From contig CM042685.1 of assembly GCA_023614405.1 (NCBI GenBank), positions 237,749,661 through 237,813,660 on the forward strand: a stretch of 64,000 nt of DNA, read 5' to 3'. Made by a program: the position numbers and the translations under genes. Position 1 is the first letter of the stretch. Each line of letters starts with the position of its first letter. This stretch comes from Avena insularis (Eukaryota > Streptophyta > Magnoliopsida > Poales > Poaceae). The notes under the pieces are model-generated. The model was not told the DNA's origin, made no database searches, and saw only the letters and a list, made by a program, of their open reading frames with translations. Shown here in pieces: positions 10,940 to 20,991 of this stretch.

Positions 10940-12621
10940 TGTTGGAATTATGCCCTAGAGGCAATAATAAAGATGTTATTATTATAATTCTTGTTCATGA
11001 TAAAGTTTATATTCCATGCTAGAATTGTATTAAGCGGAAACATTAATACTTGTGTGGTTTGTGAACAACACCGTGTCCCTAGTACGCCTCTATGGACTAG
11101 CTCATTGATCAATGATGGTTAAGGTTTCCTAACCATAGACATGAGTTGTCAATTGATAATGAGATCATATCATTGGGAGAATGATATGGTGGACAGACCC
11201 AAACTAAGCGAAGCAATTAGATCGTGTCATTGTGTTCATCTTTGCGAAGCTTTTCCTATGTCAAATATTGTATTCCTTAGACCATGAGATAATGCAACTC
11301 CCTGGTATCGGAAGAAAGCTTTGAGGTCATCAAACGTCATCCTATGAGAGGGTGATCATAAAGGTGTCTCTCAGGTGATCGGAAAGTATCTGTTGGGTTG
11401 TATGTATCGAGATGGAATTTGTCCCTCCCAAGTCGGAGATATACTTGGGCCCACTCGTGTCGATATCAACACGCTTGCAAGCATGTGGTTAAGGAGTTAA
11501 TCACAAAGTGATATCGGATTCTGAACGAGTAAAGTACTTGTGAACGAGATTGAACTAGGTATGACGATCGACGATCGAATCTCGCAAGTAAAATATCGCG
11601 AGACGAAGGGAATATATATGGGATTGATTGAATCCTGGCATCGTGGTTCATCCGATATGATCATCGATGAATGTGTGGAGTCAATATGGGTGCCTGCACC
11701 CTGTTGATTATTGATAGAAGATCATGTACGCATATTCTCGAACCCGTGAGTCACACACTTAACGTGTCTCGACGCTAGGATAGATTGGATACTTGGTTTA
11801 TGAATTTTGTTGAGTCTCGGATGGGATCCAGGACATCACGAGAGGTTCGAGTGGTCAGGAGAATAAGATTCATATAAAGCGGTGCAGTTTTGGAGTTGAA
11901 TTGTTAAGTTAATCGGTATTGTCTGGGAAGCTTCTAGAACCTTCGGAAGGGGCCAACGTGGTCCCACCTTCCGGGAGGGCATGGGCCTATGAGGGAGTGT
12001 CCTGGCGCATTGGGCCAGGGCACACGGCCCCTTCGGGCCCAGCCTATCCTAGAGAGTTTAAATCGTTTAAACTAGAGATAAGATAGGGTTTCTAGAAGGG
12101 AGAGTTTAAATCGTTTAAACTAGAGATAGGCTTGGAGGATGGGCAAGGGCTGGCCGCACCCCCCCTCTATATATAGAGGGCTGGTGCGCCCCTTCCCCAC
12201 ACACACCTTCCTCCAAACCCTAGTGCCCTGTTGCCCTCCTCTCTCCCTCCCGACTGTTTGTAGGCGAAGCCCTGCTGCAGAAATTCTCCACCATATACAC
12301 CACGCCATCGTGTTGTAGATCCAATCTATCTCTCCACCCTACTTGCTGGTTCGAGGAAGGAGGAGACGTCGAGGTGCTGCACGTGTGCATCTCACGGAGG
12401 CACCGCCACTTGTGGTGCTAGATCGGATCGGATCGCGAGGAGGAGAAGCGAGTACGACTATATCACCCACGTTCCGACAAACGTTCCGCTGTGCGAATCT
12501 TCAAGGGTATGAAGATCTAATCCAATCTCTCTCGTTGTTTGCATCTTCTAGATTAGATCTTGGCTTTCCCTCTGTTCGCTTCCGTAGAAAATTTTGATTT
12601 ACTATGCTGCGAAACCCTTCA
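10940..12621 (+). mobile_element. BARE/WIS/Angela-like solo LTR inside the Copia RT (TSD TTCTG)
   Basis: 1682-bp unit beginning TGTTGGAATTATGCCCTAG and ending AAACCCTTCA, flanked by the perfect 5-bp repeat TTCTG (10935-10939 and 12622-12626). The first bases match what I know of Triticeae BARE-1/WIS/Angela LTRs, and the length is close to theirs. There is no internal domain. A TATA box (TATATATAG, about 12167-12175) sits in a short palindrome. Two copies of an inverted repeat (GTTTAAATCGTTTAAAC) lie 49 bp apart (about 12056 and 12105). The insertion splits the [12 protein letters not shown] codons of the host Copia RT. Confidence 0.9.
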
Positions 12622-12626
12622 TTCTG

Positions 12627-13705
12627 AACATCAAGCTGGAACACAGACCAGTGACGAACATAAGCAACAACAAGAAGAGTACGCACAGTGGTCATATGAG
12701 CCACAAGAGCAAAGGTCTCATCATAGTCATGACCATGCTCCTGCTGAAAACCACGAGCCACAAGACGCGCTTTATAGCGCTCAAGAGATCCATCAGAGCG
12801 GGTCTTAATCTTATAGACACACTTACACGTGATAGGACAAACACCGGGAGGGGGAGAAACAAGATCCCAGGTGCCAGTGCGCTCAAGCGCAGCAATCTCC
12901 TCAGCCATAGCCAGCTGCCATTCAGGATGATGCTCAGCATCCCGATAAGAAGTCGGCTCGGAGGCAACAGAAAGACCATACTGACTAGGAGAGTAACGGT
13001 TGGGGGCACGACGCTGACGAACATGACGAGTAGAGGGAAGCTCGTCAGAGGAAGACAACTCAGGAGACGATGATGAAGAAGAAGGAATAGCAGAGGAAGA
13101 CTCCGAAGAACAAGGAGAACTAGGAGAAGTAGACGGAGGAGAGGAGGACGATGTAGAAGAAGAGACATCAGGGGGAGGAGATCCTGAAGAAGACACAATA
13201 GAATATTGAGTACGGACCATGGCCGCAAAACACTGATATATGGAGAGCACTTCACTACGAGAGCGCATAAAATACAACCAAGTGTACCGAGTCCCGCGTG
13301 GAGGAGGTCGACGACCGGGGCCCGGCCAGGAAGAAGCTGCGCCGGCCAGGTGGCAGCAGCGACGAGAGAGCATCGGGCGATGGGAGAGCGAGCGTCGGGG
13401 CCAGACGGGCTGATGCAGATGGACAGGACGAGGCGGGATCGGGCACCTGCAGCTGGATGGGGCTGGACCAGATCCTGCAGCTCGATCCGATCCGCACTGC
13501 AATTGGACGGGAAGGCGTTGTTGCAGATCAGATTGACGGCGGCCGGCCGACGGGGCGCGCAACAGCGGCCCGGAGAAGACGGCGAACGGGGTCCAGCAGG
13601 CGGCGACGGACGTGGTGTGGCCGGCGACGGGCAGACAACCCGCAGCGAAAGCGAACGGCGAGAGATGGCGAGACAATGACACCGGCAGTGGGAAAAAAAA
13701 CGCAT
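12627..13705 (-). pseudogene. Copia integrase remnant, linker and RT N-terminal part
   Basis: Minus-strand open frame (12627-13682). The clearly Copia-like part is RT: EWQLAMAEEIAALERTGTWDLV, a VYKIKTRSDGSLERYKARLVA motif and YDETFA, ending at the solo-LTR insertion in FQLDVQN. Upstream is a Ser-rich linker (about 13150-13040), then a short integrase-core scrap (TWLYFMRSRSEVLSIYQ, about 13290-13215) that jumps directly to the linker, so most of integrase is deleted. The region 13300-13682 in the same frame has no recognisable Gag; it may be deletion-scrambled leader or gag in other frames. Confidence 0.75.
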
Positions 13706-14596
13706 TTAATTATATGGACGTGGTGACAGGTGACCGCTGATTGAAAAAAAAAGCGGTTCAACCTAACCTAGCTCTGATACCATGTCAGTAATATGCAACA
13801 TGTATTCCTCTGGAGGCCAAAGGCCACAATATATAATACAGATACAGGTGTAAATATGCAGGAAGCCCCTAACATATGGAAAAACTATAATACAAATATA
13901 TACATCTAACAATATAGAGATAATATCATACCCTACTCATAGGCTGACCTAGCAGTCCTTAAGCTCATGCACCTGCCCAGGCTTCTGGTAGGCCGACAAA
14001 CCTAATTTTGTAGCAATTTGATCAAAAATAATGTTATTAGCTTTAAAATACACTGTTTGCCTAGGCTTTAAATAATTCTTGGGTCTGAACCTGCTATCAT
14101 ATGCATGATACCAGTATTTGATAATACTCACTATAGCCAGCCTAAAGGCATCTCAAGCGGGCGATCCAAACGGTCCGGACATGTTCGTGCGAACAGAGGA
14201 CGCGGCCTAGCGGCGCAATCCACATCCTCTCTCAAATTTGGGCTGACTTTCTGTTGAATCGGACAACACCAGCGTCCATGCGTGTCGCCCTCTTGTCCTC
14301 CTGGGCCATATCGTTAGTGGCTCAGAAAGCATTCCACAGCCAGGCCTCTTACCATCGTTGGCATCAACTCACACTAGTGGAGAAGCTCGGGAAGTTTAGC
14401 CGTCCCCACCGACGTGTAGTGTCTTAGTCCCGGTCGCCACCGCCACCTCAGTCCATGCTATCATCAGGGTTCTTGGGCTTCTTCGGCTTTCTTCCGGGAG
14501 CCGGCAAAAAAAGTTGATTATGCCGGTTGTAGGCTTGGACCCGTCTGCAAACCATGGCGCCCAAGACCTATTCAGTCAATTGCACAGTCGAAACTG

Positions 14597-15097
14597 ATGG
14601 CAGCTAGCTCAAGCTCGATCGATTTCTTCTTTATGCATGTGGTAGACACATCGTCAGACGACGAATTTGATGTTGGTACCGAGATGTTGATGGTCGCGTC
14701 GACCCTCATCCACCACCATTCAGAGAGAATGCAGCCAGTTTGAAGGGGCTCGGCGAAGAGACGCAAGGCCAACTTGAGGCTTATATAGGAAGGATGTGGA
14801 ACAGGCATTTGGTGTGCTCCAATCTCGGCGGGCTATTGTTCGGCATCCGGCTACTAGAAATATGGGGTGATTACTGTTTGGGTGATCATGCATAACATGA
14901 CCATTGATGATGAGTGTGATAATACACTCTATAACCAAGGGTGGGAATTTAACGGTCATCTAATTGAGCCAATGCCAAGGCCAACATTGTTTGATAACTT
15001 CCTCCATGTACATCATGGGATCCGTGATTGGAACACTCACAATCGACGTCAATCGGATTTGATTGAGCATATATGGGTTCACAAAAGAAGTTGCTAG
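14597..15097 (+). pseudogene. PIF/Harbinger transposase, internally deleted
   Basis: The ATG at 14597 opens a typical PIF N-terminus (MAASSSSIDFFF.., SSDDEFDVGTE, then RGSAKRRKANL after an in-frame stop near 14740). The sequence then jumps to the C-terminal part: RKDVEQAFGVLQSRRAIVRHP (third catalytic acidic residue present), MHNMTIDDEC (the usual HNM.i.DE motif) and QSDLIEHIW, ending TAG at 15095-15097. The central DDE part with the first two Asp is missing. A GGCATCTCAAGCGGGCGATCC-like terminus at about 14148 fits the 5' end of such an element, but I could not find the matching inverted repeat. About 150 bp of AT-rich tail with repeated GTGAACTATGTTT follows. Confidence 0.8.
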
Positions 15098-15099
15098 GC

Positions 15100-17130
15100 A
15101 TCACCTCTAATTTATTTATTTGTGAGCTATGTTTGTATGTGAACTATGTTTAATTGTGAACTATGTTGTTTATCAGAAATGCAACACCACACATATGTTG
15201 GGCCCCGGCATTATCATTACCATTGATTTGTTGGAGATTCGTGCAAACTATTTTACAGAAAGACTCTTCCACCTCAATCTAGGTTCATGGGAGATTTATT
15301 AGAGAATTAAAACTGCTTTGAACCTTGCAGAGACATGCACGATTCAATAGCAACTGTAGAACAAATAGGAAACACAAGAAAATTAACAGTAGAAAAAATA
15401 ACCAAAATTAACAAAATTTTCAAGATACATACAAATTTCAACAGATCCAGTGAAGAAATATACAAGTTTCACTGTCAGGCGAAGATCGGATTGTTCCCAA
15501 CTTTTTTGTGAGGGGCTTAAGTGTAAATGTGTGGCGATTGTTGACTTCGTTGACTCTGTACGAATCTCCAACAATCGTGGGGCACAGAAGATGTCGGCCT
15601 GGCCAACGTACGTGTCATAAATCAGCTCTCGTGTTTATTTGCTTGTGAACGTTTAAAATTTATCTGATTGTGAACTGAACGATTGTTTTTTGGGGGGTCC
15701 GAAATAGGCAAATTGGTAGCCTTTTATTGAGGAGACTATTGGGGCGCCCCGGTTAAGACTCGCTATAACTCTATTACTAGTAACCTTTTTATTCAAAACG
15801 GAAGAAGAATCTGTCGTGCATGTTACTTTAACCTGCCGGCCCGTAACTCAAGTGCGCATCAGCACACGGCGTGCGTCACGTGGCACGCGACCCTGTGAGC
15901 TGTTGCCTGCGGCGAGTGTCGCCCCGTAGAAGTGGACGCCGGCCGAAGGGAGACGCGAAAATGAATGCTGCCTCTCGCGCGGGGCATTTCGTACAGCCAG
16001 GCAGGCCGGGAAAGTTCTGCCACCCAGAAATGGTCACCCGGTCAAGAAAAAAAAATGCGTTCCGGGGAAGTCTGGAAGCGTTTCCGGTGGTTGCCGTCCC
16101 GGAGCGAGCCGAGGTCTGTTGCCGGTCTCGGCGTGCAATAAAGGCCCCTGCTTGCGTCTCCTCGCTAGCTTGCTTCGCGCACACCGTTGGCTGCTCTTCA
16201 CTGCTTAACGACCTCCCCAGTCTGGTAAAGTTTGGGTTTATCTGTGAAGCCAGCCGATCGATCGATTGGGCTGTGGTGAGTACGTGCAGACCCGGCCGGG
16301 CCCGAGGAATCTTTCTTTATATAGATAGCACAGAGCCGGGCGGCGTGCGTAGTGCGTGGTTCAGGGAGCGAGTCACTGCGCGCATGCATGTGCCATGATG
16401 TGATCGATTGGTAACCAACGTAAATGCGCCTTCCCGACCCATCACGCCTTTCCTTGGGTCCATAAGTCCTCCATCCTAAACTAGTAGCACCGCGTAAGTA
16501 CGTAGTACTAGTTTAGTGTAGTAGTACGCCGCCACGACACGTAGTAATGTCATGTACCATATCGTCCATACCACACCAAGTCCATGTATACTACGAGCTC
16601 TACACGTGCTGCCTTTTGGATCAGCGTGTCTTTTGGACATGCACGTAGCACGTGTACTTACGCTACGTACGTACACCGAGACGGATCACGGCACGCGTAG
16701 GTTTCATCTACGTATTTGTACGGTGGAGTTTGTAAAAAAATGGCGGGCCAGACCAGTTTACTGCTCTTTTGTTTGAGGATAAAGTGTGATTTCCCTGCGC
16801 AGGTAAATTGACAACGGGGGAAAAGGGAAGGTCCCTCTCTCTAACTAGGCCGGGCATGGTAGCTAGCCCCGACAGCGGACATGTTACACATGGTGCGCCT
16901 GACACACGGAATATTGATACGTGAGCTAATGATGCGAGCCTGTCGTTTTACGCGTCGTCGAGCGCTCATGTAAACCTTTAGCTGACACCAGTAACTGGTC
17001 GGCTCTAATGAGTGGAGTTGTATGGAGTGTGTAAGTGTATAGTCGTAGAACCCGCTTTAGTCTTGGACTTGACTTCAGTCAGAAGTTAGAACCCGAGTAC
17101 TCTAGGAGAACCGAACTTTGATCCCTCCAA
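15100..17130. other. Intergenic DNA, no gene seen
   Basis: AT-rich to about 15780, then GC-rich. Bases 15783-15834 resemble 9361-9414. From 15840 to 17100 there are many short palindromes (CGATCGATCGATTG, CTACGTACGTAC) and CACGTG motifs (about 16604 and 16649). Open frames here (such as 15871-16398) show no protein-like features. Confidence 0.5.
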
Positions 17131-17344
17131 GGCCTTGTTTACTTCTGTCGTATATTTGTTAGTGTATTCGTGAGGATCGGATGAAATTATTTCAATTTCC
17201 GCAATATCCCTGTAGTCCGTTTATCACGTCGGGTTTGGCCTAAAAAATCCTAAGATATCCCACAAATCCTTTATGTTTTTATTTAGATTAAAAATTCTCC
17301 TCCAAAATACAGTAATTTTGGTAAAGAGAGAAGTAAACAAGGCC
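17131..17344. mobile_element. MITE with GGCCTTGTTTACTTC termini
   Basis: 214-bp segment with inverted ends GGCCTTGTTTACTTCT and GAAGTAAACAAGGCC, AT-rich inside. The ends match a common grass MITE class (GGCCTTGTTTAGTTC type). I could not identify a clean target-site duplication, so the superfamily is left open. Confidence 0.7.
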
Positions 17345-17879
17345 TACAAGAAGACGGATACACATGAGCATTAGCTTGGAAGCGCATCCAGCGGTTAAAA
17401 ACAAAAAATAATCTTGATGCTTTATGCAAGTCAAGCTTACACAAGCCGTACTGGTCTATAGTGGGTGGGCTGGATATTTATTCGTAAGGAGAGAAAAATG
17501 TTGTGTGCGCTACGTGTGATCACACCGGAATCACATGCTAAAAGCGATCCGATGCATAAGATAACCGAATCAATTCCTGTAACGTAATTGTAAGTACATT
17601 AATCCGGTCGCGTCACATGAAGCTCTCAGCTAGCAAGCTCAAAGTGAGCTGTCCCAGCTTGACCACGGCTACTAGCTTTATTGGAACTCTAGGCTCTGGT
17701 CAGAAAGGGAGCTAGCTAGCTAGATGCAACTTTAGCAAAAACCCTACTATGCTACTACTAATACTATCATGTACCCTTCATGTGATGGTGGGGCTGATGT
17801 AAGTAGCTAATTCTATTCACAACCCATACAAGTCTCCATGGTTGATTAAATCTTTGAGGGTCAGAGATTGATTGCAATT

Positions 17880-18165
17880 TTTGGGGCGTTGTTGTAGCTA
17901 TATCTTTTTCTAGGGCTCCGGGTGAAATCCTTTAATCCTGTGGTCTCGACTACGGCGGTGCGCGCGTTTGTTACCCTCTTTGGGGTGTGGTCATGGAGCT
18001 CTGATCCCTTCGGTATCGCTTCATTGTCTTCGGTCGCAAGTCTTGGCTCTTCATGTATCTTTTTGTTGTTTATTTTCCGATCTGCTTTGTATGAGGGTTT
18101 TCTCACCACTTTGTATCGGTTTGACCGTATGTGACTTTATTTATAAAGCGGGACGAATGCCTATT
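17880..18165 (+). mobile_element. LINE-like 3' terminal fragment
   Basis: Non-coding sequence ending TTATTTATAAAGCGGGACGAATGCCTATTTTG. Grass L1-type LINEs often end in the theme TATATAAAGCGGGGCGAAAGCC after a T/G-rich tract with TTTGTAT; this stretch shows that pattern on the plus strand. No RT sequence or poly(A) target-site duplication is visible, so this is a weak call based on resemblance to remembered LINE tails. Confidence 0.35.
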
Positions 18166-18449
18166 TTGAGAGATGGTAGAAAATCCACTCCCTTCTTAGC
18201 CATTCACGTTATTTACATATGAAACTAAAAAATATGTTATACAATATGGGTTGTTTTCATAGTGTGATATCTAGCTAGTTTTTATGCCTCAAAAGTTTAT
18301 GTGATTAAAGTCTAATTAGGAAGTTCATAGTGTGATATCTAGCTAGCTAGTGTGTCATTGATCATCTGAATGTGGAATCATCAACAGCGCAGTGCAAGTG
18401 CTTCTTCCATCGCACAACTCTTGTAAAAATTCACCTTCCTTCCTTAATA

Positions 18450-18704
18450 CTCCCTCCATTCCCTAATATAAGGTGTATAGTTTTTCGAGAGAAAATTGAA
18501 AATATAAGGTGTATTGCATTGAAACATTGTTTGGGAAATATGTTTAGGGATTTGATTATATTTCCTTATCTCTGGCAAGATCCTCTATTTTCTCATGCCA
18601 ATTAGTGAGGTTTAATCTTTCCCAAAACTTGTGTATCTTAACCTCCACACCCGTTCTTTAATTTTATTGCCAACTATACACCTTATATTTAGGAACGGAA
18701 GGAG
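18450..18704. mobile_element. Stowaway-type MITE (255 bp)
   Basis: Terminal inverted repeats CTCCCTCCATTCCCTAATATAA and TTATATTTAGGAACGGAAGGAG, flanked by TA (18448-18449 and 18705-18706). It cuts off the 3' part of the Harbinger relic lying to its right on the minus strand. It contains an internal repeat of ATATAAGGTGTAT. Confidence 0.85.
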
Positions 18705-18722
18705 TATATCGACACATAGTAC

Positions 18723-19430
18723 ACCTTAATAGGGCAAACTACATGTTCTCTTATATGCCAACACATTTTGGCTGGTGTGGTGTTTCCTTTCCTTGTATGT
18801 CGATGAGTGTGTTTTTGTCACTCTAGCATTTACATGTGTACCATCGATAGCAGCAAGACAATCCTGCCAAAACACGAAACCAGAGTCATGTTTCTAAGCA
18901 ATGTAGCAGTTTCATGAAATGAAACTGGGGAGCTGGTGCTCATCCTGAGATATGGATGCCACCTAGGGTTCGTGTGCAACCAATTGGTAACGTGTAAAAA
19001 AATAGTTGGTGATTTGATCATCTCTCATGTGAGGCCTCTAGTTGCATAGTAGACTTATTTTAAATAGTGATCAATAGTCTCTTTGGATCTTTTGAATGTG
19101 CTATGGATCACTCCAAACACCCTGTTATGACCCACGACATGAATAAACATAGCAACTTTCTCTTCAAAAGAGGTGTGGATGCTATCTTCCAGCAATCCTT
19201 TTTCCCTATATTTTTAACAAGTTCAAAGAATGGGGCTCTTCTCATCCAAAACATTTGGACAACCTCTATATCGTTGTAGTTGTACTTGTAGTTCAGACTT
19301 GCAATCATCTCCTTATCTCAGAGAAGCATAGGACGATATGTCAGCCTAGGATAGGCAACACACCTAAATGCTCTCTTGTGAAGCATCATGATCCATGCTT
19401 GAATTGCAGCTATGAGTGTTTCTGTCTGAT
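18723..19430 (-). pseudogene. PIF/Harbinger transposase N-terminal and central fragment
   Basis: Minus-strand reading with frameshifts: MRRAPFFELVKNIG, then SFEEKVAMFIHVVGHNRVFGV and FKRSKETIDHYLK (the helix-rich N-terminal domain of PIF transposases). Two stops follow, then DCLAAIDGTHVNARV, the first catalytic Asp of the DDE domain in its usual ..IDGTH.. motif, followed by TYKERKHHTSQNVLA. The rest of the DDE domain is missing, apparently lost at the Stowaway MITE. This type (IDGTH) differs from the two other Harbinger relics in the window (IDCMHW type), so at least two Harbinger lineages are present. GC-richer leader DNA occurs at 19500-19800. Confidence 0.75.
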
Positions 19431-20738
19431 AGATAGATCCAACTGGTTGACCTAATCAATTTGATCTACGATGAGTACTAGCTAAATCCACCCTACAGAG
19501 TATCCAGCCACGACAAAGACAAAAAATTATAGTAGGGAGAGTGTGGTTTACCTCCACCATAGGGGACAAGCGAGAGGATCCAGGGTCGAAGAAGGAGAAG
19601 ATCCCCTGTGACGGTGCGATTCTATAGACGAAGAAGACGAGCTCCTCCTCGAGCCGACAACAACGGTCGATGCTTGCTAAGATGAAGAAGGCAATCTCCT
19701 CCTATAGATGACAAAGAAGACGGTCGCATATGCCGGAGTAGATTAACACCCCCGCCACTGCGAGTGTCGAAGGGAAAATGAGGAATTTATCGGTAGGGGC
19801 TAATGCTGGGGGGTGACCAAATGGAGGAGGTGACACCTAACTTTGCCGCTGAACCTAGGCTGGATTTCACTGTCTCTCGCCATCTCACATCAAGCTCCCG
19901 CGCGCGCGTTCCAACTTTTCGCACCTCCGCGGCCTGCCTTGAAATCCCCTGAGACGTTACCAGGATGTGCTTTAAGGAGCGTGCTGATCACAACACAGTG
20001 CAAGGCCAACCATCCAATCAAGCGTTTTTTTCATCCATCCTGCGGGTATGCAGCCTACCAAACAGGTCCCGAAAGGATCGTGAGTGGTGTCTACTCAATC
20101 ACCTCGCCCTCTCCTCGTTGCGCAGTAGTCAATCATGGGCAGAGGCAGGCGGGCGGTGGCGAGACGCTGCAGAGAATTGTCAAAGGCGGGGGCTGGCCAT
20201 GCATGGCCTGTGCATGCAGTTTGGTGCATTTGGTTGGTGGGGTACATAGGTACGGGTTGCGGCGGTAGTTACCGCAGGTAAAGAGGCGCGGGCGGGGTTG
20301 ACGTCAGGGCAACGTGGACTGTCGGCGCTCTTGGGGACCTCCTGCCGCTCCTCACTGCAATCGGCAGTGCCTCCACACCCTCATCTCGTTTACTTTCTCC
20401 CCATCAGGCAATCACCATTTTCTTAACTATCCACCGTTTGGCCAATGCAACGCGCGCCCACCTCGTTTCTCACACGCCAGTTATCCAGCTACCGCGGCTC
20501 GGCCAGAGAGAGAGAGCGATGGAGACCCGGGCATGCACGTTATCCACACGCAGACACGCAGACCAGTGCTGGTAACAGTGGCAGGCAGTATCACAGACAC
20601 ATGCGCAGCGCCTCGCTGGTGCTACTGTTTCACCGCCGACTGGCCAGGGACCGCTACGACACCCGCGCGCGCTCCCTGGTAAAAGAAACAGAAAGCAAGA
20701 GAAACTACGTGCGTGCACGTAATGCGAGCGGTGATGGA
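19431..20738. other. Intergenic DNA, no gene seen
   Basis: GC-rich mixed sequence. Bases 19500-19800 may be the leader of the adjacent Harbinger relic. Open frames (for example 19843-20268 and 20445-20783) look random and Cys/Arg-rich, with no domain signature. Confidence 0.45.
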
Positions 20739-20991
20739 ACTCCTCTTCTTCATCTTAAAATAATAGATATAAAAAATGTCTAAATTTGAATATGTTTAAA
20801 CATATTTTATACTCCTTTCCACCTATATTAGTTGATTTAAATTTATCTAGATACGGACGTGTCTAGTCAAATTTTAGTGCTAATATATCGAGGATCTAGA
20901 AAAATTTAAATCAACTAATAAGCATTGGAGGGAGTACTAGATACAACAAATTTAGAAAAGATTGAGACAATCTTTTTTAAGACGGAGGAAT
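20739..20991. mobile_element. Nested Stowaway MITEs
   Basis: The inner element 20812-20934 (123 bp) has ends CTCCTTTCCACCTATATTAG and CTAATAAGCATTGGAGGGAG flanked by TA. It lies inside a more degenerate outer MITE, with left arm from about 20739 (ACTCCTCTTCTTCATCTTAAAA) and right arm ending near 20991 (TTTTTTAAGACGGAGGAATA). The inner boundaries are clear; the outer ones are approximate. Confidence 0.75.

Larger units (their letters stand above)
9622..13911 (-). mobile_element. Small Copia retrotransposon, internally deleted (TSD ATATA)
   Basis: LTRs of 118 bp (9622-9739) and 129 bp (13783-13911) both start TGTCAG and end ATCTAACA. They are flanked by ATATA at 9617-9621 and 13912-13916. The initiator-Met primer site (plus GCTCTGATACCA, 13771-13782) adjoins the right LTR and a polypurine tract (plus CCCCTCAAACTC) adjoins the left, so the element is on the minus strand. 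Very short LTRs suggest the Ale/Retrofit-type lineages (inference). Without the nested solo LTR the element is only about 2.6 kb: recognisable gag, protease and most of integrase are missing, so it could move only with proteins supplied in trans. Confidence 0.88.
9421..14142. mobile_element. Tourist/PIF-type MITE split by a Copia element (TSD TAA)
   Basis: The left end GACTACCCATAGTGGGTAT (9421) and the right end ACTCACTATAGCCAGCC (ending 14142) are imperfect inverted repeats. Both are flanked by TAA (9418-9420 and 14143-14145), the three-base duplication of PIF/Harbinger elements. Without the nested Copia (9622-13911 plus its TSD) the MITE is about 427 bp. No transposase is encoded in it. 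Palindromic stretches around GCATGC flank the left arm. Confidence 0.65.
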
